In this document: piece by piece, positions 46,721 to 57,629 of the stretch
Position numbering within the stretch: the stretch's first letter is position 1
How the letters are laid out: the number at the start of each line of letters is the position of its first letter
From: Tunturibacter gelidoferens
GTDB taxonomy: Bacteria > Acidobacteriota > Terriglobia > Terriglobales > Acidobacteriaceae
Assembly (NCBI RefSeq): GCF_040358255.1
Contig: NZ_CP132938.1
Coordinates: forward strand, 186,001 to 250,000
DNA: 64,000 nucleotides
Direction: 5' to 3'
Made by a program: the position numbers and the translations under genes
The notes under the pieces: model-generated
Seen by the model: the letters and a program-made list of their open reading frames with translations, nothing else
What the model was told of the DNA's origin: nothing
Databases searched by the model: none

Positions 46721-47623
46721 ATGCTTCTGCGTAACCTCGATCTCGACATTCTACGGACACTCATCACGGCCCATGATCTAGGCGGCTTCGCGCAGGCGGC
46801 AGACCGTCTGGGGCGGACACCAGCCGCGATCAGTCTGCAGATGAAGCGCCTGCAAGAGGAACTAGGAACACCGCTCTTTCGCAAGCAGGGCCGGGTTCTG
46901 AAGCTGACAGAAGCCGGACAGACCGCCCTCGGATACGCTCGGCGCATGCTTGCCCTGAACGATGACCTGTTGCAAACCATGCAGGGCGCGACGCTAGCCG
47001 GCACCGTTCGCATTGGTGCTCCGCAGGATTTCGCGGCGCTGCTGCCTGATGCTTTGCGGCAGTTCGCAGCCCTTTATCCACGAACTCAAATAGAGCTGCG
47101 TATTGAGGGTAACGGCGCTATCATCGAAGCCCTTGACAAGAGTCAGCTTGATCTCGCGCTGACAATTGGATTCGCGGATCGGAAGGACGCTCTGCTGCTG
47201 GGCGAACTGCCTGTGCTCTGGATCGCGAGCCGAGCTTTCCGCATACAAGATGGTTCTCTCCCACTTGCTGTACTTGGCCCTCAATGCGCCTTCCGCAAGG
47301 CCGCGGTACAGCAGCTCGAAACCGCCGGAATCCCGCATCGTATCGCGGCCACCAGCCCAAGCCTGGACGGCCTATGGGCCGCGCTTCAAGGAGGGCTTGG
47401 CATTACCGCGCGCACCGCTATGCAACTGCCAGCTCATCTAGTGGCGAATAGGTCGCTGCATCGCCTGCCTACCCTTCCAACTCTTCCCGTGGCACTGCAC
47501 CGTCGCCCGAACGCCGCTAACTCTGCTCTTGATGCTTTCCATTCTTTGCTTGGCGCGGCCACACGAGGCGCTCTGGCCGAACTCACGCACCCGCAACGCT
47601 CCCACGTATTGCGGAAAGCGTAA
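46721..47623 (+). CDS. LysR-family transcriptional regulator
   Basis: About 300 residues from ATG 46721 (the frame opens slightly earlier at 46694). N-terminal winged helix NLDLDILRTLITAHDLGGFA, then ALQMKRL-like recognition helix in AAISLQMKRLQEELGTPLF. The effector domain starts GTVRIGAPQDFAALLPDALR and includes GLWAALQGGLGITARTAMQL. It probably controls the lipocalin-like gene downstream or itself; the ligand is unknown. Intact. Confidence 0.9.
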   Translation: MLLRNLDLDILRTLITAHDLGGFAQAADRLGRTPAAISLQMKRLQEELGTPLFRKQGRVLKLTEAGQTALGYARRMLALNDDLLQTMQGATLAGTVRIGAPQDFAALLPDALRQFAALYPRTQIELRIEGNGAIIEALDKSQLDLALTIGFADRKDALLLGELPVLWIASRAFRIQDGSLPLAVLGPQCAFRKAAVQQLETAGIPHRIAATSPSLDGLWAALQGGLGITARTAMQLPAHLVANRSLHRLPTLPTLPVALHRRPNAANSALDAFHSLLGAATRGALAELTHPQRSHVLRKA

Positions 47624-47691
47624 GCGCCACTTAATCCTTCGGTAAGAACAATCAAATTGTGCAGCGTTCATGCGGATGGTACGGTGCACTC

Positions 47692-48192
47692 ATGATCGCT
47701 CGCGTCCTTTCGCTCATTGCTACCGTGATATTCGCTATCTCCTCCGTGCATGCCCAGACGCCTGCCGCGAACTCGTTTGTCGGCACATGGAAGCTCATCG
47801 CTGCGGACAAACTCCTCCCGGACGGCACCCGAGTCGCCGATTATGGAACTCAGCCGCACGGCTTGGCCATCTTTACTGCCGACGGCCACTTCATGGTTGA
47901 AGTCTTCCGGGATGTGCGCGTGAAGTTCGCCAGCAATGACCGGGCCAAGGGCACACCCGAGGAGTACAAAGATGCGTCTCTGAGCGCCAGCTGCTCGTTC
48001 GGCACCTATAGCGTCGACCCGGCATCCAGCAAAGTCACCATGAAGATTGATCGCTCAACTTTTCCGAACTATGACGACACCACTCAAGTGCGCGCCTATG
48101 AACTTAAGGGCGACATTCTCAGCTGGAAAGTCCCCGCCCGCCCCGACGGTTCTATCCCGATCACCGTCCTCCGCCGTATCGCTGTTCAGTAG
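47692..48192 (+). CDS. Exported lipocalin-like protein
   Basis: 166 residues from ATG 47692. Signal peptide LSLIATVIFAISSVHAQ. The lipocalin-like domain (PF13924 type) starts FVGTWKLIAADKLLPDGTRV and contains PHGLAIFTADGHFMVEVFRD and SCSFGTYSVDPASSKVTMKI. The family forms a small beta-barrel that may bind hydrophobic ligands in the periplasm. Intact; co-oriented with and 68 bases after the LysR gene. Confidence 0.82.
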   Translation: MIARVLSLIATVIFAISSVHAQTPAANSFVGTWKLIAADKLLPDGTRVADYGTQPHGLAIFTADGHFMVEVFRDVRVKFASNDRAKGTPEEYKDASLSASCSFGTYSVDPASSKVTMKIDRSTFPNYDDTTQVRAYELKGDILSWKVPARPDGSIPITVLRRIAVQ

Positions 48193-48419
48193 AAGACGTA
48201 GAAAGGCGCCACGTAAAGTTGATGTGGCTGCTTGGCTAAACGTCTCCAGGTTTGTCTAATTGGTAATGACAAGTCGGCTTCTCGTCAGCTATCGGTCACT
48301 GACAAGAACAGCGTTTATCGTTACCTACATCACCTGGGGGTTGGCGGCTACTGACTGAATGCTGCAACGAGTAATTGCGTTGCTCCAGATCTATAGCTTT
48401 ATAAGAGCTTCATTCCGGT

Positions 48420-49799
48420 CTAAACGAGGCCCTGAATGTAGGTTGCGAGCTGTCCGGCGGCGTGGACAGCGGCAGGAGCTACGTCCGCAACCAGCTTTGC
48501 CGTGCGCAACAGCCCATCAGCCGAAAGATCTATGAAAGGTTTCTTGCGCTCGGCCTCCGGCTTCGAAGCTGCATTGACTGCCTTCTGGACAGACGCAGTG
48601 ATTGCTTGCACCTCTTCAGAGTGCGAGGCTTCAATCGGCTTGAGCTCGGCCTTGAGCTGCTGAACCAAGTCGTCTAACTTCGACTTTTGCATACTTTTCA
48701 GACCGGTTGATGCATTGATTGTCTGCGTGACGTTCTTCAGTTCCGAGTCGATGTTGATGATGGCGTTTCCGCCGACCTTTACGTTGTTCTGGGTCATGAT
48801 CATCTCCCTAACTTCTAGGTGCTTCAGGCTTTTGACTACTACCTTACCCAGCAAATTCTGAATGATCGGCTTGTCGTACGTCTTTGTCATAAGGCGCTGG
48901 TAGCTGAGCGGAGCATCTGCCAGCAGAGGACTCTGCTCGTCGAAGTTCGTAACCAACTCACCTTCGAACTGGGCCGCGTAACGTTCCATCCATCCTGCAG
49001 CGTCTGACAGCTGAGCTTCCGTGGGCTCGCAGTTTACAAAGGTGTACTGGTGCTGCGGCGGGTATCCGTAGTCGATCCATTCCTTCTCGCGCTTGAACAT
49101 GACCACCGGGCTGACAAAGAAGGGCTCAGGCTTCTTCTTTGCACCACCCTCGATCTTTTCTACAAACAAGATGAGGGGTCGCGTGCCTCTCTGTTGATTG
49201 CCTATCTCTTCCAGCCCGACGTTCTGGAGAAAGCGTACACGGCCCGTGAGGGTCACGCATTCTCCCCAGGTCAAACCTGTTTTCCGCAAAAGCCTCTCGG
49301 GGATTACGAGGGGGACGCCCATGTGGCAAAAGCGACCAGTGTATGCAGTCCCGTACCAACAAAATTCATCGTCAATTTGTCTTGGGCGTAAGCGTATGGA
49401 GCCTATGCCGCCCGATTCGATCAATTCAGACTTGAACGCAGGCTTGTAGTAAGAACCGAGGGCATCATTGCGATCTGATTTGTTTCCCTCGATGTGAAGT
49501 CGCGCGTGGGCGGCTTCCTGCTTCCAATAGAGCCCGGGAGTTCTCGGAAACCAGTCGCTTATGCGGAAGGTTTCCAGCGATACGTCCGCTAGCAAATTCA
49601 GGTTGTTCCAGAAGTCCTGTTCGCTGGTGAATACCAGTTTCTCGGTATCGCCTTTGGCCTTCTTACCTTTGGTAGAGGTAGACATAAAGACCTGTAAGAG
49701 CTGGTGAACAAATGTCCGCGGAGAGAACGCACCCAAGGCGTAAGGAGCGTCGTCTCGCTGCAGGAAACTCTCTGGGTTCTTTGGGTCGAATGCGCGCAA
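48420..49799 (-). CDS. Multidomain protein of unknown function, effector-associated-like C-terminus
   Basis: 459 residues from a TTG with GGAG 6 bases upstream (alternative ATG 49685). N-terminal half unrecognised; it includes TWGECVTLTGRVRFLQNVGL and repeated Phe/Trp/Tyr-rich strands, suggesting an OB-like or beta domain. From about 330 the text changes to NVKVGGNAIINIDSELKNVT, then KLDDLVQQLKAELKPIEASH, then DLSADGLLRTAKLVADVAPA and VHAAGQLATYI. This C-terminal pattern (beta strand, heptad helices, then a helix with TP/AP and a hydrophobic tail) is one I associate with bacterial proteins carrying caspase-like, TIR or NTPase modules. No enzyme motif is seen in the N-terminal half. Intact and AT-average; possibly a conflict or signalling protein. 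Confidence 0.6.
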   Translation of the reverse strand: MRAFDPKNPESFLQRDDAPYALGAFSPRTFVHQLLQVFMSTSTKGKKAKGDTEKLVFTSEQDFWNNLNLLADVSLETFRISDWFPRTPGLYWKQEAAHARLHIEGNKSDRNDALGSYYKPAFKSELIESGGIGSIRLRPRQIDDEFCWYGTAYTGRFCHMGVPLVIPERLLRKTGLTWGECVTLTGRVRFLQNVGLEEIGNQQRGTRPLILFVEKIEGGAKKKPEPFFVSPVVMFKREKEWIDYGYPPQHQYTFVNCEPTEAQLSDAAGWMERYAAQFEGELVTNFDEQSPLLADAPLSYQRLMTKTYDKPIIQNLLGKVVVKSLKHLEVREMIMTQNNVKVGGNAIINIDSELKNVTQTINASTGLKSMQKSKLDDLVQQLKAELKPIEASHSEEVQAITASVQKAVNAASKPEAERKKPFIDLSADGLLRTAKLVADVAPAAVHAAGQLATYIQGLV

Positions 49800-50062
49800 A
49801 TGGCTCCTACCATGCGGTGATGCAGAAGATTAGCATAGGAAAAGCCTATGCGCTTGCCGAGAAGCTGAAAAGCTGAAAAGCAAAGTGCAGCAGAACCTGA
49901 CGAACCGGCTCTTGCGCATTCGCTCCGGCAAATCGCCAATGAACGCAATAAAGCAAGGTAGTCCTCATAAGTCGGCTTGTAGTGACCGATTCGATTACCA
50001 TCGAGAGACGTCTGGCATAGCCGCTGCGTAAGAACATTCGTGCAGAAGGTAAACACGCCCTC

Positions 50063-50524
50063 ATGAAAAGACAAGACAGTGGGCTCCTCCGCCTGATCGC
50101 CGTCTTCAAGCTAGTAAAGGCGCTAACTCTTATAGTGGTGGGCATTGGCGCGCTACGCTTGATTCACACGAATAACGCTGCTGACACAATCACTCGATTC
50201 GCTGGAAAATTCAGCTTCAACCCGGGAGCCCGCTACCTGGATCATTTCCTCGCCAAGATAGCGAACCTTCCTCCCAGGGATTTCAGGGACGTGGGTATCG
50301 GCAGCTTCGTCTACGCCGCGCTATTTCTAACCGAAGGGGTTGGTCTGTGGCTCGCGAAACGCTGGGCCGAGTGGTTCACCGCTATCATTACCGGCTCCCT
50401 GATTCCGTTGGAGATCTTTGAGATCCACCGGCATCCCACGGTCGCAAAGGTCATCGTGCTTCTCCTCAATATTGCAATCGTTGCCTATCTCATCGTGCGG
50501 ATTCGCAGGGACAGTCGAGCATAA
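50063..50524 (+). CDS. DUF2127 membrane protein
   Basis: 153 residues with four membrane segments: LIAVFKLVKALTLIVVGIGA at about 10-30, GIGSFVYAALFLTEGVGLWL at about 75-95, a third from WFTAIITGSLIPLEIFE, and VIVLLLNIAIVAYLIVRI at the end. The RHPT-VAKVIVL and KRWAEW motifs are typical of DUF2127. Function unknown; inner membrane. Intact. Confidence 0.8.
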   Translation: MKRQDSGLLRLIAVFKLVKALTLIVVGIGALRLIHTNNAADTITRFAGKFSFNPGARYLDHFLAKIANLPPRDFRDVGIGSFVYAALFLTEGVGLWLAKRWAEWFTAIITGSLIPLEIFEIHRHPTVAKVIVLLLNIAIVAYLIVRIRRDSRA

Positions 50525-50594
50525 TGAAGGATGATGAGGACGTTCGATCCGGCGCCGTTGATGCAGAGAAGCGCGTTTCGGAAGAGTAGGGTTC

Positions 50595-50653
50595 GAAGTC
50601 GGCTTATGTCGACTCGATGAGTGCATCGCCCTGTTGGCAACAGTTGAGTCGCG
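50595..50653 (+). repeat. Repeat R2, copy f
   Basis: GAAGTCGGCTTATGTCGACT, then CGATGAGTGCATCGCCCTGT, then TGGCAACAGTTGAGTCGC. It lies in the 50525-50837 gap, which otherwise shows no gene. Confidence 0.65.
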
Positions 50654-50837
50654 GGCACCTGTCCGAAAGCCGATGATTTGTTCAGGTGGAATGTGGAGCA
50701 CCTGCTTAGAAACTGTTGTTTTGAGATTTGCGCAAGGACAATCCAATTAGTCAGCTTGGATTGAACACGAAAAAGCTGTCGCCCATCGCGCCGGACGGCG
50801 AGGCTCGCGTTCCATGGACAGAGATTCATGCCAGGGA

Positions 50838-52791
50838 TTAGTGAACTAGATTCGTCCGACGCAAAAGCTCGTGGAAGCGGGGATCGCTGCGGATTCCGTC
50901 GTGTCTCGGATCTGCGTTCAAGGCCATCATGAAGATGCAGCGCTCGTCGAATGCACGGTCGAACCAATCGAACGCCTCATCTACCCTGCCAAGCGCCCGA
51001 TAGTCTTCTGCAATGTCATACGAAGCGCATTGATGGTCGATCTGTGAGAGTGAATACTGGAGGTGGGCCTCGCGATAACCCTTCCAGCCGCTCTTCTCGT
51101 ACCCCGAGCGCAGAAGATGGACCTGCTGCGGAGTAGCATACACCTCGATCCCCTTCAGATCGGCAGCGACCGACTGATCGTACTTGCCCTCAACTTCATA
51201 GATGTTGGATACCCAACCTTGAACCGCTGCTGCCCCGTCCGGCGCAATTTCACTGGCGTGCACTAGCGCCGCGAGCGCTTCGTCGTAGTGCCGGCCGAAA
51301 TAGAGCGTGTTCCCTAGGTACCGATTCGCGAAAAATGACAGCCAACTCTACCGCCTTTCGCATATGGGCAATGGCCTCCTCACTGCGAGCTCGCACAGTC
51401 AAATAAATTGCATAGCGGATCTCGGCAAGAGCGCTGTTTGAGCTGAGCTCGATCCCGCGGCGAAGGTTCCGTTCTGCCGCGTCCCAGTCCCACAGGAAGA
51501 CTGTGTCGATCGTCCCTAACGCCGTGTAGCCTTCCCCATCGTTCGGATCCAACTCGATTGCTCGTTTCGCGGCGGCGATTGCATCCGGCATCACCTCGTT
51601 CACTGGAGCTCCGCCTGCCTCGTGCATCGTGATAAGTGCTTCCGCAAGTCCTGCATGTGCTGCGGCATATTCCGGATTGAGCGAAATGGCCTTGCGAAAA
51701 TAAGATGCCGCTGTCTTACCGTCCCGCCTTTCGACGAAGAACCGCCCGCGTAGATAAGCATCATGAGCTTCGGGATTGATATGCTTCGGGCTCGCTAGCT
51801 GACTCTGGACCGACGAAGTCAGGGCAGTCTTCGTCTGATATGCGATCTCGCGGGCGACATCATCTTGCAGTGACAGAACGTCGCTCAGGTGCCCCTCGAA
51901 GCTCTGCGCCCACAGGTGTTTATCATCCCGTGCGTCGATAAGTTGCGTTGTGATCCGAACGCGGTCGTCCGCGCGAACCACCGAGCCTTCAATGATCGCG
52001 TCGACACCAAGCTCTTGAGCAATCTGCCGCAACGATTTTCCGCTTCCCTTGTCTCGCATCACTGAAATTCGCGAGACCACACGCAAATTCGGAATCCGCG
52101 CCAGCTCTGTGATCAGTTCGTCGGTCATCCCGTCGGCAAAATACTCCTGCTTCGGGTCGCCCGACAGGTTTTGCAGCGGAAGGACGGCGATGGACCGGAT
52201 CGGTCTAACCTCTCTGACACGCTTTTGGAGAAGCCAGCTGGCAACAACAACTACTAGCGTCAGCAAGCACGCCAGCATCCCCACCCGCATTTTGAGGTGT
52301 CCACTTCCAGCTTCCGCCGTCGGGGCAATCGCGGCCTTTGCCTCAGCTTCCGTTTCGGCTGCGCCTTTCGCCGCTTGCGGATCCGCTAGGCCCGGTTGGA
52401 GCTGTCGGTGTAGTCCCTTCTCTGTATCGCGCACCGTAAAGACGGCTGCATAGCTCCCCTTGGGCATCTCGATGTGGAGGGGGTCGCCTTGGCCCTCCCC
52501 TGCATAGTATTCGCGAAGACGACTGCGCAAACGACCTGCTTCTACTCTGACCGTTGAATCAACCGTCGGGTCATACTCGGTCCCTCGCTCAAAGACATCG
52601 ACTGCAATGGCGTACTCTTTGGGCGGCGAATTCGCCAACGACTTCTCGACAACATACCGAAGAAAGGCCTGGCTGCGGGTTGCAGCCTCGAAGACCTTTG
52701 ACTTGAGAATGCGTTCGACCTGTTCCGTAACCAGGTTTGGATCGATTTGCGTTAGCTCTGTACGCATGAAAGGTAGCCGCAAGTCGTTCAA
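50838..52791 (-). pseudogene. Membrane-anchored TolB/FlgO-like TPR protein, frameshifted
   Basis: From ATG 52791: an N-terminal domain frequent in Acidobacteriota (VERILKSKVFEAATRSQAFL, then RGTEYDPTVDSTVRVEAGRL), one membrane segment at about 169-190 (MLACLLTLVVVVASWLL), a FlgO/TolB-like domain (RSIAVLPLQNLSGDPKQEYF), then TPR units (YAAAHAGLAEALITMHEAGG). At about 51338 the frame shifts; FFANRYLGNTLYFGRHYDEA and the remaining TPRs continue to 50838. Restored length is about 650 residues. It may be a signalling or scaffold protein of the inner membrane. Confidence 0.75.
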
Positions 52792-52901
52792 ACAAAATAA
52801 TGTAACGCGTGACTTACGTCACGTAACTTCCTGGCCCACCCTCTAAAACCTCAATATCTTGGCGGATCGCCGAGAGATACGGTTCCCGCGAAAAGAGGAT
52901 T

Positions 52902-55121
52902 CTAATATGCAAAAGCGTCAAATCCGTTAGCGGTCATACCTTCGTGCAGTCGGGTTTTTAGTCCGGCGATGATCGATTCCGATCGTTTGCCGCCCATCGC
53001 CTTACGTAACTCCTCGGCTTCTCCACCCGTGAGATTTGCTGCGACCATGCCAATCTTCATCACCTGTTCCTGGAACAACGGCACACCAAGTGTCCGTTCC
53101 AGAAATGGCTTAAAAGACGAATGGAGATAGGCTATGGGCTCTCGTCCAAGTCTCCGTGCGATATAAGGATTAACGAACTTTCCTGTCACAGGCCCAGGGC
53201 GGATGATAGCAACTTGCATCGACAGGTCGGCGAAGCACTTCGGCTTCGTACGCGGTAGAGCAGACATTTGGGCGCGGCTTTCGATCTGAAACAGACCCAC
53301 GGTATCGGCCTGCTCGATAGTCGCGTATACGGCATCGTCCTGTGGTAGCTGAGCGTAGTCGAGTTGTTCGCCATAATACTGCGGAACGAAATAGGCAGCA
53401 TCCTTGAGCACCGCAAGCATCCCAAGACCCAGAAGATCAACCTTGATGATGCCCATATCGGAGCAGTCGTCTTTATCCCACTGCACCACTGTTCGGCCTG
53501 GCATGGAAGCGCGTTCGATGGGCACGACGGAGTCCAAATGGCCCTGGCAGATGACCATACCACCAGAGTGCTGGCCGAGATTGCGAGGCAAATTCAGCAC
53601 TTCGCCGGACTTTCGAAGAAAGTGCGCGATGCGTTGGTGCTTCATATCGAGGCCCGCTGCTTTAAAACTGTTCTCCAGAGTGTCGCTTGGAGCCTTCCAC
53701 TCCTACACACTCATCAAGCCAGCGAGTTCAGACACTGTCCTTTGATCGAAGCCGAAAACTTTACCAACTTCTCGCGAAGAGGATCGGTTTCGGAAGGTGA
53801 TGACATTCGCCGTCATCGCGGCACCTAGCTCACCGTAACGCTGGTACACATATTGAATAGCGCGCTCACGATCTGTCTTGCTGGGCAGATCAAGGTCAAT
53901 ATCAGGCCACTCACCACGTTCTTCCGAAAGGAATCGCTCAAAGAGCAGGTCGAGGCCAACTGAATCAACGATGGTAATGCCGAGCGCGTAGCAGATCACA
54001 CTATTCGCGGCAGAGCCACGCCCCTGAATGAGAATGCCGTTGTCCTTGCAAAAGCGAACAATGTCCCACACGATCAGGAAGTAGCCTGCCAACCCCAACT
54101 TTTCAACCAACCGCAATTCCCGCTCCGCTTGCTGCTTTGCCTTCTCATAAAGAGCTGAATCGTTTTTGGGAAGGTAACGTCGGCGTATACCCTCATCCAC
54201 GCGCTTACGAAGAAACGAATCCATCGTATCGCTGTCCGGCACTGGATATGCCGGAAACTCGTATCCACGCCCGGTTAGCTGAAATTGCAGGCGGCCCGAC
54301 AGCTCACAGGTATTGGCGATGGCCTCTGGATAGTCATAGAAGAGTTTGCGCATCTCGGTCGCCCTGTGCAGATGTCGTTCTGCATTTTGGCCCAGGAGCC
54401 GACCCGCTGTATCGAGCGTCTTGCGATGGCGGATGCAAGTAAAGATATCAAGCACTTCACGCTCATACGGAGTAGCGTAGCTCACTCCTCCCGTCGCCAG
54501 CAGGGGTAAATTCAGCGAACGTGCAATACGAATTGCAGCACGGTTGCGATGTTCTTCCTCGCGGTCAAAGTGCCGTTGCAACTCGACATAGACACTTTGG
54601 GCACCAAAGAGCCGTACCAACTTCTCCACCGTCTTGTGTGCAGCGTCATAGCCTCCCTGTGCCAATGCCGCAGCTAGCGGGCCTTCACTGCCACCCGTCA
54701 GACAAACCAGACCATTGGGGTACTCTTCCACGTCGGCGATGACCGCAGCTCCTTCAGCCTTCGTCTTCTCTCGTAATTTAAAATTCGTAACTAGTCGGGA
54801 GAGGTTCCGGTATCCAATGCGTGACTCGACCAAGAGCGGTAAGCGGACGGGCTCGGGTAGATGTTGATGCGGCAGATAGAGAGCTGGCTGGAGGCTTTGG
54901 CCTAGATCGCTTACTGCGATCTCCGCTCCTATGTGTGCCTGTACGCCGCATCGTTGTCCCTCCGTGTGAAATCGCGCAGCGCCATATAATCCGTTGCGAT
55001 CGAGCAGCGCCATCGCAGGCATTTCCAGACGCGTCGCCTGCTGGATCAGAGACTCTGGCATAGAAGAGCCTTCAAGAAAGCTAAAAGCCGACCTGGCGTG
55101 CAACTCCACATAGTCAGTCAT
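52902..55121 (-). pseudogene. dnaE2: Error-prone DNA polymerase DnaE2 (ImuC), amber stop and 3' truncated
   Basis: ATG 55121 starts YVELHARSAFSFLEGSSMPE (PHP domain). The polymerase palm has GRGSAANSVICYALGIT and the catalytic Asp pair in WPDIDLDLPSKTDRERAIQY. At 53703-53705 TAG replaces the expected Trp in LMSV-W-EWKAPSD; the same frame continues SDTLENSFKAAGLDMKHQRI without shift, through LPRNLGQHSGGMVICQGHLD and SVVPIERASM. Text ends at about 52910 after LHEGMTANG, roughly 300 residues short of a full DnaE2 (about 1050-1100). The missing end carries the OB fold and partner-binding parts, so read-through would not restore it. It overlaps the imuB stop by 8 bases, as in an operon. Confidence 0.9.
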
Positions 55122-56603
55122 ATGTCCCCTGCACATACCAGCAGCGAGAACGCGGATCGTAGGCGATGCGGCAAAGCCGTTCCACACTTCCGTTCTCCAG
55201 TCGGACATCCCACTCTTCGCGGCACCAGTGCGTCTCAGACCACCACTGTCCGCTTACCCTGACTGGACCGGCCGCCTGCCGGACAACATATCCCGTTCCG
55301 GCCCAAAAGATCCGCATGGGTGTATGGTTCGTGAGTGTAACGCCGACCATTTGTGGTGGACGGAAGACGCGCAGAGCGATAGGTATCGAGGACAATAGTC
55401 TCTCGTTCCGTTGTGGTGGCAGCGGCTCAAAAGGCACCATGCGAAAAGCGTTCGGTCGATGATCGTCAGTCAACTCAGGCGAGCCGACACGTTTGTCGCC
55501 CAGCAGTTTCCGCATTCGTGCGAGCATCACTTCAAGCCGTCCCGGCTCCGGCGCTTGCGGGAGAAAGAGGCCATTCTGCGCTCGATATGGCGTGGCAGAC
55601 TGTGCATGCAACTCCAATCCCACAATCGCCGCACTTGGAGGATGCGTCTCCAAATCGAGTTGAATGAGCTTGAGCAATGTCGGCGTATCCTGCAACGGTA
55701 AAGCTGGACGCACAGTTCGCTCATGCTGTGACTTGGCATCGAGATGAAGTACGATGCGGAGTGCAGCGATAGACCGCGCTTTACTACGAACCCGCTCCAG
55801 CAGTGTTGTCGTCATGCGAGAGAGCAGGAAGAGCAGACGCTCCAGCTCCTCTACCGGAAAGTCCAACTCCATACGTTCGATCAGGCTGGCGTCGAAGCTC
55901 GGTTCCATGGGGAACAGCAGGTGCGGCCATGTGCCGCAAGCAAGAGCATGAAACTTCTTTCCAGTTTGTCCGAAACGCGCAATCAGGTCTGTCTCAGATA
56001 GCGCCGCTAGTTCTGAACACGTGCGGATGCCCCAGACCGCAAAGGTCCCTTCAGTCTCTGGAGTTAGTTGCAGCGCAGTGATAGGCAGTCGACCAAGGGC
56101 GTGTGCCTCGCCGCCGGGTGGCACAACCGAGACACCGAGTCTGCCACATGCAAGAGACACAGCAGCATGGAAATTTTCAGCAACGGCGATATTGACAAGA
56201 AATCCCGCCGCCATGACGCTCTGTCGCAATTTGTTTGCGAGTTGTTCGGCATCCCCGTACAGGAGATCCATGCCGTGAATGTCCAGTGCATACGTGCCGG
56301 GCCGCTCTGCACCGACTCGATACGGGGCGAGAACATGTACGCGACATGGTGAAGGGTGGTATGGGCCGTATGCTCATGTTCGATAACACGACGGAGTACG
56401 GTGACTTCCGAAAATGTTTCGGCCTGTAGCCGGGTCATGCCGATCTCGACACCCTGAGAACGCGCTGCATGGTTGGCCGCGAAAACCATATCGGTTGGCG
56501 GCTCTCCATCGAGCACTACAAACGGTCTCCTGCGCAGCTCTGTGCGCTGATGCGCCGCAACCTGCGCGAAGAAGTTAGGTGGATGGAGAACGGCATACAT
56601 CAT
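55114..56603 (-). pseudogene. imuB: ImuB, Y-family polymerase-like translesion factor, frameshifted
   Basis: ATG 56603 overlaps the imuA stop by ATGA. N-terminal part: [20 protein letters not shown], then EPPTDMVFAANHAARSQGVE, to HHVAYMFSPRIESVQ. At about 56305 one base in AGCGGCCCGGC is altered, and the text resumes in the next frame with RPGTYALDIHGMDLLYGDAE, then the little-finger-like half ending RCWYVQGTYD. ImuB lacks polymerase activity and links ImuA and DnaE2 to the sliding clamp. One indel breaks an otherwise complete gene of about 495 residues. Confidence 0.85.
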
Positions 56604-57373
56604 CGCACCCTTGACCAAAGTGTCTCTGCCGGCCAACTCACCCGTTGCACAGGCTTCCGCTGCATAAAAGGGGTGGCTTCATTGCGGTTGCGCTCACGTA
56701 CTAGTTGGTACTGTTGCCGTTCAAACAGCGGCGTTTCGCCATTGCTGCTGAATGGCACCGCATCCCCTGGCTCGCAACGGAGCGCCAACGACGCGCAGCT
56801 ACTGGCGCAAGGCGACTGCGTGAGAAAGATCAACGAGGTGCGTGCCTGCTCTACGGCCAGCCGGAAGCGATACCAGGTCGCTAACGGAATGCGTCTCGCG
56901 TGTTGAGCCATCACATCGCTCATATCCAGCACGATGGCCCCAAAGCCTCCCGTTTGCAGTAGCAGATCAGTCGCTTTCAAGGCTTGCTCCAGCCGCGACC
57001 AGGGCTTGTCTACCACTTTCTTTCCACGCTCGGCAGACATACGGAGCCAGAGCAAACGCCTCAGCTCCACGCCCGCCGCAGCGGCAGCTTCCGGGGAGAG
57101 CGCATCACTCACATCCACCCACGCACAGGCGTTGCCGAGTTGCGTGATGGAAGCGATCGTCGACAGAGCAAAGGAAGTCTTCCCCGTCGAGGCTGCTCCG
57201 CTGACCTCAGTGATGCAGCCTCGCGGAATACCGCCGCCCAGGATCTCATCTACTGCAGTGATACCGGTGGCGAACATCTCCGGAGCATGTTTGATCTTGA
57301 GCGTCAGCGCAGCGGGCACCCGCTGAGCCAGCTTGGTTTCGATCTGAAGACGGATTGCATGGGCGGCGGCCAT
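56600..57373 (-). CDS. imuA: ImuA, RecA-like translesion mutagenesis factor
   Basis: 257 residues. RecA-like core: [20 protein letters not shown], then the P-loop [13 protein letters not shown] (GxxxxGKT/S) and a Walker-B-like strand [12 protein letters not shown]. Known ImuA proteins bind ImuB and support DnaE2-dependent damage mutagenesis. Intact, but its two partners are broken, so the pathway from this locus should be inactive. I found no convincing LexA box in the 100 bases upstream, though GTTCCTTGTAC at about 57455-57465 (minus) is a weak candidate. Confidence 0.85.
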   Translation of the reverse strand: MAAAHAIRLQIETKLAQRVPAALTLKIKHAPEMFATGITAVDEILGGGIPRGCITEVSGAASTGKTSFALSTIASITQLGNACAWVDVSDALSPEAAAAAGVELRRLLWLRMSAERGKKVVDKPWSRLEQALKATDLLLQTGGFGAIVLDMSDVMAQHARRIPLATWYRFRLAVEQARTSLIFLTQSPCASSCASLALRCEPGDAVPFSSNGETPLFERQQYQLVRERNRNEATPFMQRKPVQRVSWPAETLWSRVR

Positions 57374-57629
57374 AGGATGTTCGCCTTATATTCGCCCAAG
57401 CCGCCTCGTCGCGCCAGCCTGTATTTGCTCTATAAGTTGTGCATTTCGTTGTAAGTACAAGGAACATAAGGAGAAAATAAATGTGATCGTTCTCCTGCCT
57501 TTCGCGTTTCCGATTAGCAGCACTTCTCCGACGCTCTTCCGTTCGCCCTTGCTCAGTGTAGCCGCTTTCACCAAAAGCTCTTCCTCTTGGGTGGGAGGAA
57601 TAGCGACTCGCAAAATGACATCACCACGC

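Noticed and set aside
8137..53705. TAG read as Trp (code reassignment) because two TAG codons replace conserved Trp
   Set aside because: TAG ends intact genes here (2753-6268, 8647-10791, 47692-48192), and the TAG-bearing genes have further lesions. Independent G-to-A mutations are simpler.
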